Assembly (NCBI RefSeq): GCF_030867145.1
Contig: NC_134443.1
Coordinates: 2,604,001-2,668,000 of the forward strand
Length of the DNA: 64,000 bases
Direction: 5' to 3'
DNA from: Opisthocomus hoazin
Taxonomy: Eukaryota > Chordata > Aves > Opisthocomiformes > Opisthocomidae
The notes beneath the pieces were generated by a model. The model was not told where the DNA came from, made no database searches, and saw nothing but the letters and a program-made list of their open reading frames with translations. The position numbers and the translations under genes are program-made. Positions 25,301-34,060 of this stretch are shown piece by piece. Each line of letters opens with the position of its first letter. Positions within the stretch are counted from its first letter, which is position 1.

Positions 25301-25855
25301 CCCGGGGGCGACGGCTCGGCAGGAGGCGAAGCCGGGCGCAGCGGAGCTCTTGGGGCTCCCCTCCCCGCCGCGGGGGCCTGGGGGGGCCATGGGCGACGTT
25401 CCCGACGCGCCTCTCCCCGTCCCACAGACGTTCCTGAACCCCTGGTACGAGGCCAGCCTGGGCCCCATCCTCATCATCACCCTCTGCACCGGCCTCTGGG
25501 CCTTCTCCACCGCCGGCGGCTCCTTCCGCAGCGTCCTCCGGTGCCTCTCCTGTAAGGGCGACGCGCGGGGGGGGACCCTGCGGGGCAGGGGCTTCTCTGG
25601 GGGGTCCCTGCCCCCTGCTAGGGGCTGGGGGGGGCGCGGGGGGCCCAGAGCTGCTGGGGCGGGGGAGGTCGGCTCTCGCCTGCGCCCGTCGTCCTTCCGC
25701 TGGGTGGAGGCTGCATCTCCTGGCTGAGGGGGGGCTCGAAGAGGTGCCCCCCCCCCCAGCGCGGCTGCTCTCCCTCCCCTCTGCCCCCAGGTAAGCGGGA
25801 GGCCGACGGCCGGGTGATGACGTACTCTGCGCTGCGGGTGCCCAGCGAGGACTGA
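22324..25855 (+). CDS. APH1A: APH1A, gamma-secretase subunit APH-1A
   Basis: Multipass membrane scaffold of the gamma-secretase complex (with presenilin, nicastrin and PEN-2), which cleaves Notch and APP in the membrane. Seven coding exons: 22324-22436, 24156-24326, 24544-24617, 24797-24919, 25054-25181, 25428-25551 and 25791-25855. They sum to 798 bases, 265 residues, the length of the human long form. The start MGAAVFFGCAGIAFGPALAL and the end YSALRVPSED match the family. The conserved GxxxGxxxG helix motif is seen in SGLSFGIISGVF, and the two membrane histidines lie in LLHTFWG and GSHLLTSG. All introns are GT-AG. Intron 1 (22437-24155) holds a minisatellite and is unusually long for this gene. 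The gene is tail to tail with CA14. No canonical AATAAA is visible after the stop, so the 3' end is uncertain. Confidence 0.97.
22500..23045. repeat. minisatellite in APH1A intron 1
   Basis: About fifteen copies of a roughly 30-36 base unit built around GGTCAGAGCATTGAGGGGGG and GCTGTGGGGG, arranged as a higher-order repeat of alternating variants. The plus strand is strongly G rich, with G runs of four to eight, so quadruplex formation is likely. Confidence 0.95.
23046..24155 (+). other. rest of APH1A intron 1
   Basis: GC-rich unique sequence. A long open frame runs through it on the plus strand, continuous with the minisatellite, but it has no domain and is explained by base composition. 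No separate gene is seen. Confidence 0.75.
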
Positions 25856-26427
25856 GCAGCCAGGGGGGCCCTGCCCGCGCCCCCCGCCCCGGCGCTGCCC
25901 GCGCCGCCGTGCTCTGAGCCCCGGCCCCCGGCCTCGACCCCTCCCGAGGGGAGCTGGGGGGCCGAGCGGTGCCCGTGGGCGCCCGGTCACCTTCGTTAGC
26001 GCCCTCCATTCGACAGCTCCGGGCAGGGGGAGCGCTGGGGCACGGGGCGGGACCCCCCACCCTCGCCTTGTCCCCCCCCCGGTGCTGCGGAAGCGGGGTG
26101 ACGCTGTCGGGGCGGGGGGAGCCGGGGTGGGGGGGGCTCTGCCCCGCTCGCCCGCTTTCCGCTGCCCCTCGGCCGGTGGTCGGGGGCCGCTCGTCGCCCC
26201 GCTGCGTGGTGGGGGGGGGTAAATTATTTTTTTGATTGAGAGTAAAACCCTTTTAATAGAGCAACGCGTCCCCCGGCGCCGAGACCGCTTCTGTGGGGGG
26301 CTGGGGGGAGGCGGGGGGGGGCAGAGGGGCCGGTTCCTCCCCCCCTGCTCCGCTCCCAGTCCGAGCATTGGGGGGAACAGCCCCGACCCCCCCAACAGAG
26401 AGCCGCCGCTGCCGGGGGTGAAGGGGC

Positions 26428-26433
26428 TTTATT
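26428..26433 (-). terminator. CA14: polyadenylation signal AATAAA of CA14
   Basis: AATAAA on the minus strand, 87 bases after the CA14 stop codon. The 3' ends of CA14 and APH1A face each other across about 570 bases. Confidence 0.8.
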
Positions 26434-26519
26434 TCCAGTGGGGCTGGGGTCGGCGCTGCCGGGGGGCGGGCAGAGGGCCGGGGGGCGGCGCGGGGGCCCT
26501 CGCAGCCCAGCCGGGGGGC

Positions 26520-29500
26520 TCAGGGCTGGGGGCCATCGTTCGGGGGGGTGCGGCGGGAGGCCATGAACACGACGCCCTGCTCCTGCGCCCGCCTGGCTCT
26601 GCCTCACGGGGGGAGAGGGGCCGTGGTGAGAGCCCCCTCCCCAGCAGGGGGTCCAGGTGCTTGGGTGGGGGGGTCCCGGACCCCCCCTTCGCTGCGGGGG
26701 GGTCTCCTTAGGGCGGGGGTCTCTCACCGCATCCTCTTGGCCACGCAGCCGGCAGCGAGCGAGAGGCCGAGGCAGCCGCAGACGGCGCCGATGACGACGG
26801 CGATGACTTCGCCTGCGTCACCCCGCCGAGGGCTCAGGGGGGTCCCCCGGTGGGTGAACCCCCCCTGCCCCCCCCCCCCTGCCACCCCCTACCTGTTGCG
26901 TAGCCCTCGGGCCCTGCAAGAGGAGAGCCGGGGCTCAGCGCTGGGGCTCCGAGCGCCGTTTGGGGGGTGCTGGGGCCCCCTTTCCCCCGGGCACTGTTTG
27001 GGGGTGCTGGGGCCCCCCCTTTCCCCCCCCCCCGTCGCTCACCCCGGGGCAGGGAGGCCAGCACCCGCCGCTGGTGCAGCTCCTGCGGCGCCCGGAAATT
27101 CTCTGCCAGGCGCCGGGGCTGGGGCTCGGCCTCGGCCGTGGCGAACAGGGCTCCCTGGAGCTGCTGCAGCTGCGATGCGGGCGCCGTGGGGCCGTGCTCC
27201 CCCCAAACTGGGGGGGGGGGGTGTCACCCCCCAAGCCCTACCTGGGCCGGGCTGATGCGGACGGGCTGCTGGAAGAGGGTCCAGAGGACGCCCTGGGTGC
27301 AGGGGGGGGTGGTCAGGGACCCGTTGTAGCGGTAGTAGAGGTCGAGGCGCGGGGGCAGCAGGTCCTGGACGCTGAAGGAGGGGACGGCCGTCGCCTGCCC
27401 TGGGGGTTGGGGGAGCGGTTGGGGGGCGTCGGGGGGGGGAACTGGGGGTGTCCCCCCCTTCCCCGCCGCAGCGCGGCGTCCCCAGGCGCTCACCGGCGTA
27501 GCGGATGCTGCCGAGGTGGCTCAGGATGCGGTCGTAGGCGGGGTGGGGGTCGGCACCCAGCTGGGGGGAGTGCGGAGGATGGGGCGGGGGGTGGCAGGGG
27601 TGGGGGGCAGAGGGGGCTGGGGGGGTCCGCGTACCTCCAGCAGCACGCCCAGCACGGCCAGCGCGCCGTCGTGGGGCTGCGCCTGGCCGGCGTCGGCGAA
27701 GCGCTCGGCGTCGTAGTGCAGCACGTGCATCTGCGGGGCCGGCGGCTCCGCGCGGGGCGGGGGCACGGCCGGGACCCCCCGGGGCGCGACCCCTGCCCGC
27801 ACCCGGCGCCCGCACCCGGACCGTTCCCTGCACTCATTGCCCACCGCCAGCCCCATTTCCCAGCCCCTTCCCATGCCATTTCCCGCTCCCAGTCCCCTTC
27901 CCGCCCCCATTTCCCACCCCCAGCCCCATTTCCTGAATCCATTTCCCTGTCCGCTTCCTGCCCCCAGCCCCATTTCCCACCCCCTTCCCATGCCATTTCC
28001 CACTCCCAGTCCCTTCCCGGCCCCATTTCCCAGTCCCAGCCCCCTTTCCCACCCCATTCCCATGCTGTTTCCTGCACCCAGACCCCTCCCTGCACCCATT
28101 TCCCACCCCCAGCCCCATTTCCCACACCATTTCCCGCCTGTTTCCTGTGCCCAGCCCTGATTCCCAGCCCCATTTCCCACCCCCAGCCCCATTTCCCGCC
28201 TGTTTCCTGTGTCCAGATCCATTTCCCAGCCCCTTCCCATGCCATGTCCCACACCCAGACCCCTTCCCTCCCCCATTGCCCACCCCAGCCCCATTTCCCA
28301 GCCCCTTCCCATGCCATTTCCCGCTCCCAGACCCCTTCCCGCCCCCATTGCCCCCCCCCAGCCCCATTTCCCGCCTGTTTCCTGTGCCCAGCCCCGACTC
28401 CCAGCCCCGTTTCCCACCCCGTTCCCGTGCCGTTTCCCGCCCCCAGCCCCGTTCCCAGGCCGGAGCCCCCTCTGGCCCCCCACCCCCGTGTCCCCCCACC
28501 TCGGCGGGCGCGCGGCGCCCATCCAGCAGATGCTCAGCGCCGCCGGCGCGGCCGGGCCGGCCCCAGTGGAAGTGGAGCTGCGCGGCGGCGAAGCTGCGGG
28601 GCAGCCCCTCGAGCCGCAGCGAGGGCGGCAGCGCCAGCACCGCTGCGGGGGGACGCGGGGCGACGCGGCGGGGGGCTCAGCGGGGCTGCGGGGCGCGGGG
28701 AGGCCCCCCCGACCCCCGGCACCCGCTCACCGGTGTGGCCGTTGTTGGTGAGGGTGAAGGCGGGGGTGTCGGGGCGGTGGTAGCCCACGGGGCGCACGGG
28801 CGGCAGCGAGGGGTCCGGCTGCGCCCGCTGCGTCCGGATGTCGATGGGTGACTGGGCCCGGCCCCCGCACGCCGGGTGCTCCTCGGCCCAGCGCTGCTGC
28901 CCGTGGGGGCCTGGGGGGACCCCGGCGTCCGGGTGGGCCCCCCACCCCGCCCAGCGCGGCCCCCCTGACCCCATCACCCTCGCTTCGCCCTGACGGAGGC
29001 CGCGGGGAGGTTCCCAGCGCGCCGGCGGGGACGATTTTTCCGGCCGGGGGAGCGGGGACAAAGCCGGGGGGAGCCAGGGGGGTCCCCGGGGCCGGGTCCT
29101 AATTGGGTTTGGCAGCCGCAGCGGGGCCGGCGTCGGGGAGCACAATGGGAGCATTGGCGCGAGGGGGCCGGGGGAGCACGGGGGGGCTGCACCCGTCCGT
29201 CTGTCTCCCATTCGGGGGTCCCGGGTGTCTGGGAGCAGGGCGGGGGCAATGGGGGGGCTGCACCCGTCCGTCTGCCTCTCATTCGGGGGGACCCGGGTGT
29301 CTTAGAGTGGGGTGAGGGGGCTGCACCCATCCATCTCCCTCCCTTTTGGGGGGACCCAGGTGTCTGGGAGCAGGGGGGGGGCCGCACCCATCCATCTGCC
29401 TCCCTTTTGGGGGTCCCGGGTGTCTGGGAGCAGGGTGGGGGCAATGGGGGGCTGCACCCATCCATCTCCCTCCCTTTTGGGGGGACCCAGGTGTCTGGGA

Positions 29501-30143
29501 GCAGGGTGGGGGCAATGGGGGGCTGCACCCATCCATCTGCCTCCCATTCTCGGGGACTCGGGTGTCTTAGAGTGGGGGGGCTGCACCCATCCATTTCCCA
29601 CCCTTTTGGGGGGACCCAGGTGTCTTCAAGCAGGGTGGGGGGGCTGCACCCGTGCATTTCTCTCCTGTTTGGGGGGCCCTAGGTATCCAGGAGCGGGGTG
29701 GGGGCAATGGGGGGGCTGCACCCATTCATTTCTCTCCCTTTTGGGGGTCCCGGGTGTCTTAGAGCGGGGGTGGGGGGGGCTCACCCATCCATTTCTCTCC
29801 TATTTGGGGGGCCCCAGGTGTCTGTGGGTGGGGGGGGGTGCGCGGGGCTGTCACCCATCCAACCCCCTCCCGTCTGATGCCCCTCGGCTCTGGGGTGCGC
29901 GGGGCGGTGGATTCGGGGGGTGGGAGCGAGGGGGGGGCCCACTCACCCTCGTACGTCCAGTGGGGACCTGCGGGGGGGAGCAGAGGCGTTGGGGGGTCCC
30001 GGGGCTCAGGGTGGCCCCCGGGGTCCCGGTGGGTGCTGGCAGCTGCACCCCGAGGCCGGGGGGGCCGGGGGCGGCCGGGGGCACTGACCGGCGGGCAGGG
30101 CGGGGGCCAGGCCCCCCAGCAGCAGCAGCAGGGAGGGCAGCAT
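26520..30143 (-). CDS. CA14: CA14, membrane-bound carbonic anhydrase XIV
   Basis: Zinc enzyme interconverting CO2 and bicarbonate at the outer face of the plasma membrane. Eleven coding exons sum to 1032 bases, 343 residues (human 337): 30089-30143, 29947-29967, 28731-28910, 28500-28642, 27635-27730, 27494-27560, 27242-27399, 27043-27169, 26893-26913, 26728-26812 and 26520-26598. Exon 1 is the signal peptide [19 protein letters not shown]. The zinc histidines are seen in AQLHFHWG and MHVLHYD, and the active-site threonine lies in NGSLTTPPC. The extracellular cysteines in EEHPACGG and TTPPCTQ can pair as in the family. After the catalytic domain come a short stalk, the membrane segment [17 protein letters not shown], a basic flank KRMRARR and a tail with VVFMASRR, like the human tail. 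Exons of 143 and 67 bases match conserved carbonic anhydrase exons. Two 21-base microexons are present. Introns 2 and 4 are filled with minisatellites. Confidence 0.97.
27835..28470. repeat. minisatellite in CA14 intron 4
   Basis: Irregular tandem array of CCCATTTCCCAGCCCC and TTCCCATGCCATTTCCC words, C and T rich on the plus strand. It fills nearly all of the 770-base intron between the 143- and 96-base exons. Long open frames on both strands here are produced by the repeat. Confidence 0.95.
29165..29860. repeat. minisatellite in CA14 intron 2
   Basis: About ten copies of a 60-70 base unit containing GGGGGCTGCACCCATCCAT, CTCCCTTTTGGGGG and CCAGGTGTCTGGGAGCAG. Copies differ by short insertions. 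The array makes up most of the intron between the 21-base exon 2 and exon 3. Confidence 0.95.
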
Positions 30144-30244
30144 GGCGGGGCGCGGGGGGGCCGGGGGCTGCCGGCCCGGCCTTAAATACCCGCGCGGGGG
30201 GGGCCCCCCCGGGGGGCGGGGAGGGACGGAGGGGCCATGCCCGG

Positions 30245-30745
30245 GGCGGGGGGCGGGGGGGACCGGGGGTGGTCTGTGAGTACTGGGGGGGTCTGTGGGT
30301 GCTGGATTGGGGGGATTGGGGGGGTAGTGGGTGCGGGGGGGGGGGTCTGTGGGAATGTGGATGCTGGATTGGGGGGGTTCGGGGGGCTGCGGGGGTCTGT
30401 GGGAATGTGGGTGCTGGATTGGGGGGGTCTGTGGGTGCTGGGGGGGGCTGTGGGTGCTGGATTGGGGGGATTGGGGGGGTGGTGGGTGCGGGGGGGGGTC
30501 TGTGGGAATGTGGGTGCTGGATTGGGGGGGTCTGTGGGTGCTGGGGGGGTCTGTGGGTACTGGGGGGGGCTGTGGGTGCTGGACTGAGGGGATTGGGGGG
30601 GTCTGTGGGAATGTGGGTGCTGGATCCGGGGTGCTGGGGGGGTCTCTGGGACCATGGGTGCCAGATCTGGGGGGGTTGGGGTGTGGTGGGTGCTGGAGCG
30701 GATCTGTGGGGCGGTGGGTGCTGGATCTGGGGGCCGGGGGAGGCT
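30245..30745. repeat. minisatellite just upstream of CA14
   Basis: Tandem G-rich array of about 30-65 base units, TGTGGGTGCTGGATTGGGGG alternating with GGGGGTCTGTGGGAATG. It starts about 100 bases upstream of the CA14 start codon, so it lies in or next to the CA14 promoter. It also lies in the interval that must contain the right-hand breakpoint of the inversion. Confidence 0.95.
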
Positions 30746-31065
30746 GCGGGGTGGGGGCCGGGGGCGGTGAGTGCTGGGCAATCTGTGAGTGCTGGATCTG
30801 GGGGGGCTGTGGGGGAGCGGTGGGTGCTGTGGGGCCGGGGCCGGCTGCCAGCTGGGCGGAGCCGCCGGGCTGGGGGCGGGGCCTGAACAGGCTCGCCCCA
30901 CCCCCTTTCCCAGCCCCGCCCCCTTTGCACCCCTCTTCGCCGAGGCGGGGAGGGCGGGGCCGCGGCCGCGTGCCCGGGACGCCCCGCCCCGCCCCCCCCG
31001 CGAGCGCTCCCGTCCTCGCGCTGGCGCCACCCGGGCGCGTGCCCCGCCCCCGCGCGCCCCGCCCC

Positions 31066-31071
31066 CACGTG
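31066..31071. promoter_or_regulatory. E-box CACGTG in the CA14-CIART spacer
   Basis: Perfect palindromic E-box within CCCACGTGGG, 33 bases to the left of the D-box and about 470 bases upstream of the inferred CIART start site. It could serve either divergent gene. Confidence 0.55.
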
Positions 31072-31098
31072 GGAGCCCACGCGCCTGCCCCTTCCCCA

Positions 31099-31106
31099 TT
31101 ATGTAA
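31099..31106. promoter_or_regulatory. CIART: D-box TTATGTAA upstream of CIART
   Basis: Perfect palindrome-like D-box (TTA(C/T)GTAA), the binding site of the PAR-bZIP activators DBP, TEF and HLF and the repressor NFIL3. It stands as a single AT-rich word in very GC-rich DNA about 450 bases upstream of the inferred CIART transcription start. Confidence 0.6.
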
Positions 31107-31530
31107 CGGCGCCGAGGCGGGGCCGCCCCCCCCCCCGCCCCCCCGCCATTGGCCGAGCCGGCCGTGACGCGTGGAGGAGGCCACCGTTTATTGGCGGCTC
31201 GCGGCGGGGCGGGGCTCCTCGTGCCGCTGTCGCGCGGCGGGGGCGTGGCCCGGAACTCCCAGGCGCGCAGCCGCGTGACCCGCGGCGCCTCCCGCCGCCC
31301 GCCAGGGGGCGCTGCCCGGCACCGCCCCTCCCCGCGCCGCCACATGGAGGGGCGTGGCCGCGGCCCCACCCTCCCGGCCAATCAGCGCAGGGCGGCCTCC
31401 GCATTGGGCAGCGCGCGCCGCGGCGCGGACCAACGGGGGACGAGGGGGCGGAGAGAGGCGCGGAGACCCCTCCCGCTGCCGGGAAGCGGCGGCCAATAGA
31501 CGAGCGGAGGGGGCGGGGCCCAGCGGGAGG

Positions 31531-31550
31531 CACGTGCGGCCGCGCACGTG
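31531..31550 (+). promoter_or_regulatory. CIART: CIART promoter, tandem E-boxes
   Basis: Two perfect CACGTG E-boxes (31531-31536 and 31545-31550) with eight bases between them, directly in front of the inferred CIART first exon. Closely spaced E-box pairs are the known binding arrangement of CLOCK:BMAL1 in clock-gene promoters, and CIART is a clock-controlled gene in mammals. CCAAT boxes (31379, 31491) and GC boxes surround the pair. Confidence 0.75.
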
Positions 31551-32034
31551 TCCGCGTGGGGCCGCCGCAGCCGGGGCGGAACCGGCGCCGGGACGGGACG
31601 GGGAGAGCGGGGACGGCGCCGGCGGCTGCGGCCAGGAGCAGGTGGGACCGGGGCCGGGGGGGGGGGGGGGGGGTCCCAGGGCTGTGGGGGGTTCTCCTGG
31701 GGCCGGGCGGGGGGAGTGAGGGTGCCGGCTGGGGGGTCCCGGGGCCGTGGGAGGGGTCCCGGGGCCGTGGGAGGAGTCTCGGTGTCGGGTGGGGGGGTCC
31801 TGGTGCTGGATGGGGGTGTCCAGGGGCCTTGGGGGGGATCTCGGTGCTGGGAGGTGCGCCCGGGGGTGGGGGGAGGCAGAGCCCCCGTGGGGGGCCCGCA
31901 GCAGGTTCTCAGTTGCCCGTTTTTCCCCCATTTCCCCACTTTTTTCCTCTTTTCCCCTCTCCCCCTCCCCCCCCCCGCAGGCACCGCCGGAGCTGAACCC
32001 GGGAAGCGGCCCCGCCGGGGGGGACCCCCCTGCC

Positions 32035-33001
32035 ATGGAGCCCCCCGCCATGGAGCCCCCTGCCATGGAGCCCCCTGCCCACGCCTGCTGCTGCGGCTCC
32101 CCCACCCCCAGCCCGAGGGGCCCCTCCGACAGCGAGGCCGAAGGGGGCGGGGCCGGCTCCCCCCCGGAAGCCCCCAACCCCCCTCGAGCTCTCCCCGAAT
32201 CGCCCCCAGGAGGGAAGCGGCCCCGGAAGGGGGAGGGGGGCGACGCCTCAACCAGCGACGGTGATCGCCTCTTTGCCCAAAAAGTGAGTTTTTCGCAGCA
32301 AAACGGAGAAGCACCCCCACACCCGGGGGGTACCTGCCTCAGTTTCCCCACCTGAAGCAGGTGGGAGGGGGAGAAGCATGGGGGGGGGGGCCTGACCATC
32401 ATCCCCCTCTCCTCTTCCTCACAGTGCTGGGAGCTGCGGGGCTTCATCCGGCCGCTGGCGGGGCTGCTGGAGGGGCTGAAGGGGGGGCGATACGACAGAG
32501 GTGGGTGCCCTCCACCCTCTCCCAACCCCCCCCCCCCAGTTCCCCCCTCCCCCAAAGGAGGACTCAGGGGTTTCGGGGTCCCCCAGGGCTGAGCAGCTTC
32601 CAGCAGAGCGTGGCCATGGACCGGATCCAGCGGATCATCGGGGTCCTGCAGAAACCCGAGATGGGGTGAGCATGTGTCCCCCCCCCCAAAAAAAACCCTC
32701 CCCTCCCCCCCGTGGGGTGCCCCCCCCGGCTGCGGGGTGACCGCTGGCTCCCTCCCCCCACAGCGGCCGGTACCTGGGGACGCTGCTGCAGGTCGAGGGG
32801 ATGCTGAGGCTCTGGTTCCCCCACGTCGCCCCCAGACCCGCGCAGGACCCCGCCCCCCCCCGCCGCCGTCGCCCCCCCGCCGGCCCCCCCGGAGCCCCCC
32901 GCTGCCGCCGCCGCCGCCTCGCCGGGGACACCCCGGGGACGTCGCCTCGGGGGGGGAACCCCCGCTGCCCCCGCACCGCGACCCCCGCGCCGGATGCCTG
33001 A
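32035..33001 (+). CDS. CIART: CIART (Chrono), circadian transcriptional repressor, short avian form
   Basis: Nuclear repressor that binds BMAL1 and damps CLOCK:BMAL1 transcription. Four coding exons (32035-32283, 32425-32500, 32587-32665, 32764-33001) sum to 642 bases, 213 residues. The conserved core is clear: SDGDRLFAQK, then RGFIRPLAGLLEGLK, then LSSFQQSVAMDRIQRIIGVL with QKPEMG, then RYLGTLLQVEGMLRLWFP. All match the corresponding part of human CIART from memory. An untranslated first exon probably ends at 31641 (AGCAG before GTGGGA). The start lies in three tandem MEPPA units, each beginning with an ATG in a GCCATGG context; I chose the first. After WFPHVAP the protein is a low-complexity proline- and arginine-rich tail that ends early, whereas human CIART is 385 residues. 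The N-terminal Ser/Pro-rich region is also shorter. Confidence 0.93.
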
Positions 33002-33347
33002 CCCCCGCGCCCCCCCGCCGGGGGGGGTCCCTCCTGGGTGTCTTGGGTTTTGCCTTTTTTGGATGATTTTTTTTTTTAATTTGTGGACACTGAGACCTGC
33101 GGGCGGGGCCGTCCCGGGGGGGCGGGGAGCCGCGAGACCCCCCCTCGGGGGGGGGGGTGGTGCCTTCGCCGGAGCGGAGCCCCCTCTCGTGGGGGGTGGG
33201 GGGGGGCAGGCCCCCCCGCCTGGCTCGTGCCTTCCCCCGCGGGGGGCTTCGGGCGGGGGGAGGGGGGGTCGTGTTTTTGTGCCCCCCCCCCCCCCTCCCT
33301 CCACCCCAAAAAGCGGGGCTGCCCCACGGCCCGGCCCTGCTGGAAGC

Positions 33348-33353
33348 AATAAA
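33348..33353 (+). terminator. CIART: polyadenylation signal AATAAA of CIART
   Basis: AATAAA 347 bases after the CIART stop, within a GC-rich 3' UTR that includes long G runs. Confidence 0.75.
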
Positions 33354-33559
33354 CGCCGCGGGAGCGGCCGGGGCCGCCCGGTGCCGGTGTCCTCTGTACG
33401 GGGGGTGGAGGGGGAAGTCAGAGCCGCCCCGCCCCGTGCATGGTGCCCCCCCCCGCGTGCCCTGCATGGCGCCTCCGGTCCCCTCTGCTGTGGGGCAGGG
33501 CCATCATCGGGGGGGGGGCAGGCCCGGTGTCCCCGATCGCTCCCACGGGGCCCCGAGGC

Positions 33560-33720
33560 CCCGCCCCGGCCGCAGGCCCCACCTCTCAGCTCCGCCCCTG
33601 TCCCCGCCCCACCTCCCAGCTCCGTCCCTGACTCTGACCCACGCCTCAGCCCCGCCCCGACTCCGCCCCACCTCCCAGCCCCGCCCCTTGCCCGCAGCCC
33701 AGACCCCGCCTCCTGCCCCT
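33560..33720. repeat. GC-box-like tandem repeat between CIART and MRPS21
   Basis: Several diverged copies of about 23-25 bases around CCCCGCCCCACCTCCCAGCTC. The repeat carries many GGGGCGG cores just upstream of the MRPS21 promoter. Confidence 0.7.
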
Positions 33721-33787
33721 CACACCGCTGCCACGCCCCCGCCTCGATCGCGGCGCCCTCAGCCACCCCCCCTACCGCGGCCCCGGG

Positions 33788-33816
33788 CGCGACTTCCGCT
33801 TCCGGGGGCGCCGAGT
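33788..33816 (+). promoter_or_regulatory. MRPS21: MRPS21 promoter with paired ETS sites and non-coding first exon
   Basis: Two adjacent CTTCCG ETS-type sites (ACTTCCGCTTCCGG), typical of mitochondrial-protein gene promoters (GABP/NRF-2). A good donor (CGCCGA before GTGAGT at about 33814) and an acceptor (CTCGGCAG at about 34045) just before the start codon suggest an untranslated first exon. Confidence 0.5.
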
Positions 33817-34060
33817 GAGTGGGGGCGGCCGCGGCTCCTCGGGGAAGGTCCCGGCCCGATCGCGACGTGCGCGGCACCGGGGGGGGGGGGGATCCGGCGG
33901 GGGCGGGAGAGGACAGAGCCGGGACCTGGGGGGGGCTCCGTTGGGGGGGGGAGCACTACCGGGTCGCGCGGGGTGGAGGGGGGTGGGGGTTGGGGCCGGC
34001 CCCTCCCGGGGTGCCCACCCACCCACCGTCCCGCTCCTCGGCAGCGGAGCGGCGGCCGCC

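Noticed and set aside
26960-28783. 607-codon plus-strand open frame opposite CA14
   Set aside because: It runs through the CA14 exons on the wrong strand and through the intron 4 minisatellite; its PFPAP-type periodic peptide is repeat translation.
29312-30886. 524-codon open frame over CA14 introns and promoter
   Set aside because: Translation of two minisatellites in a row; it crosses CA14 exons 1 and 2 antisense.
31188-33467. 759-codon minus-strand open frame opposite CIART
   Set aside because: Extreme GC content removes stop codons by chance. The frame is antisense to well-supported CIART exons, has no domain and is full of proline, glycine and arginine runs.
33560-33720. Possible CRISPR-like array of regular units
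   Set aside because: Diverged GC-rich tandem units without unique spacers in a vertebrate genome; a simple minisatellite.
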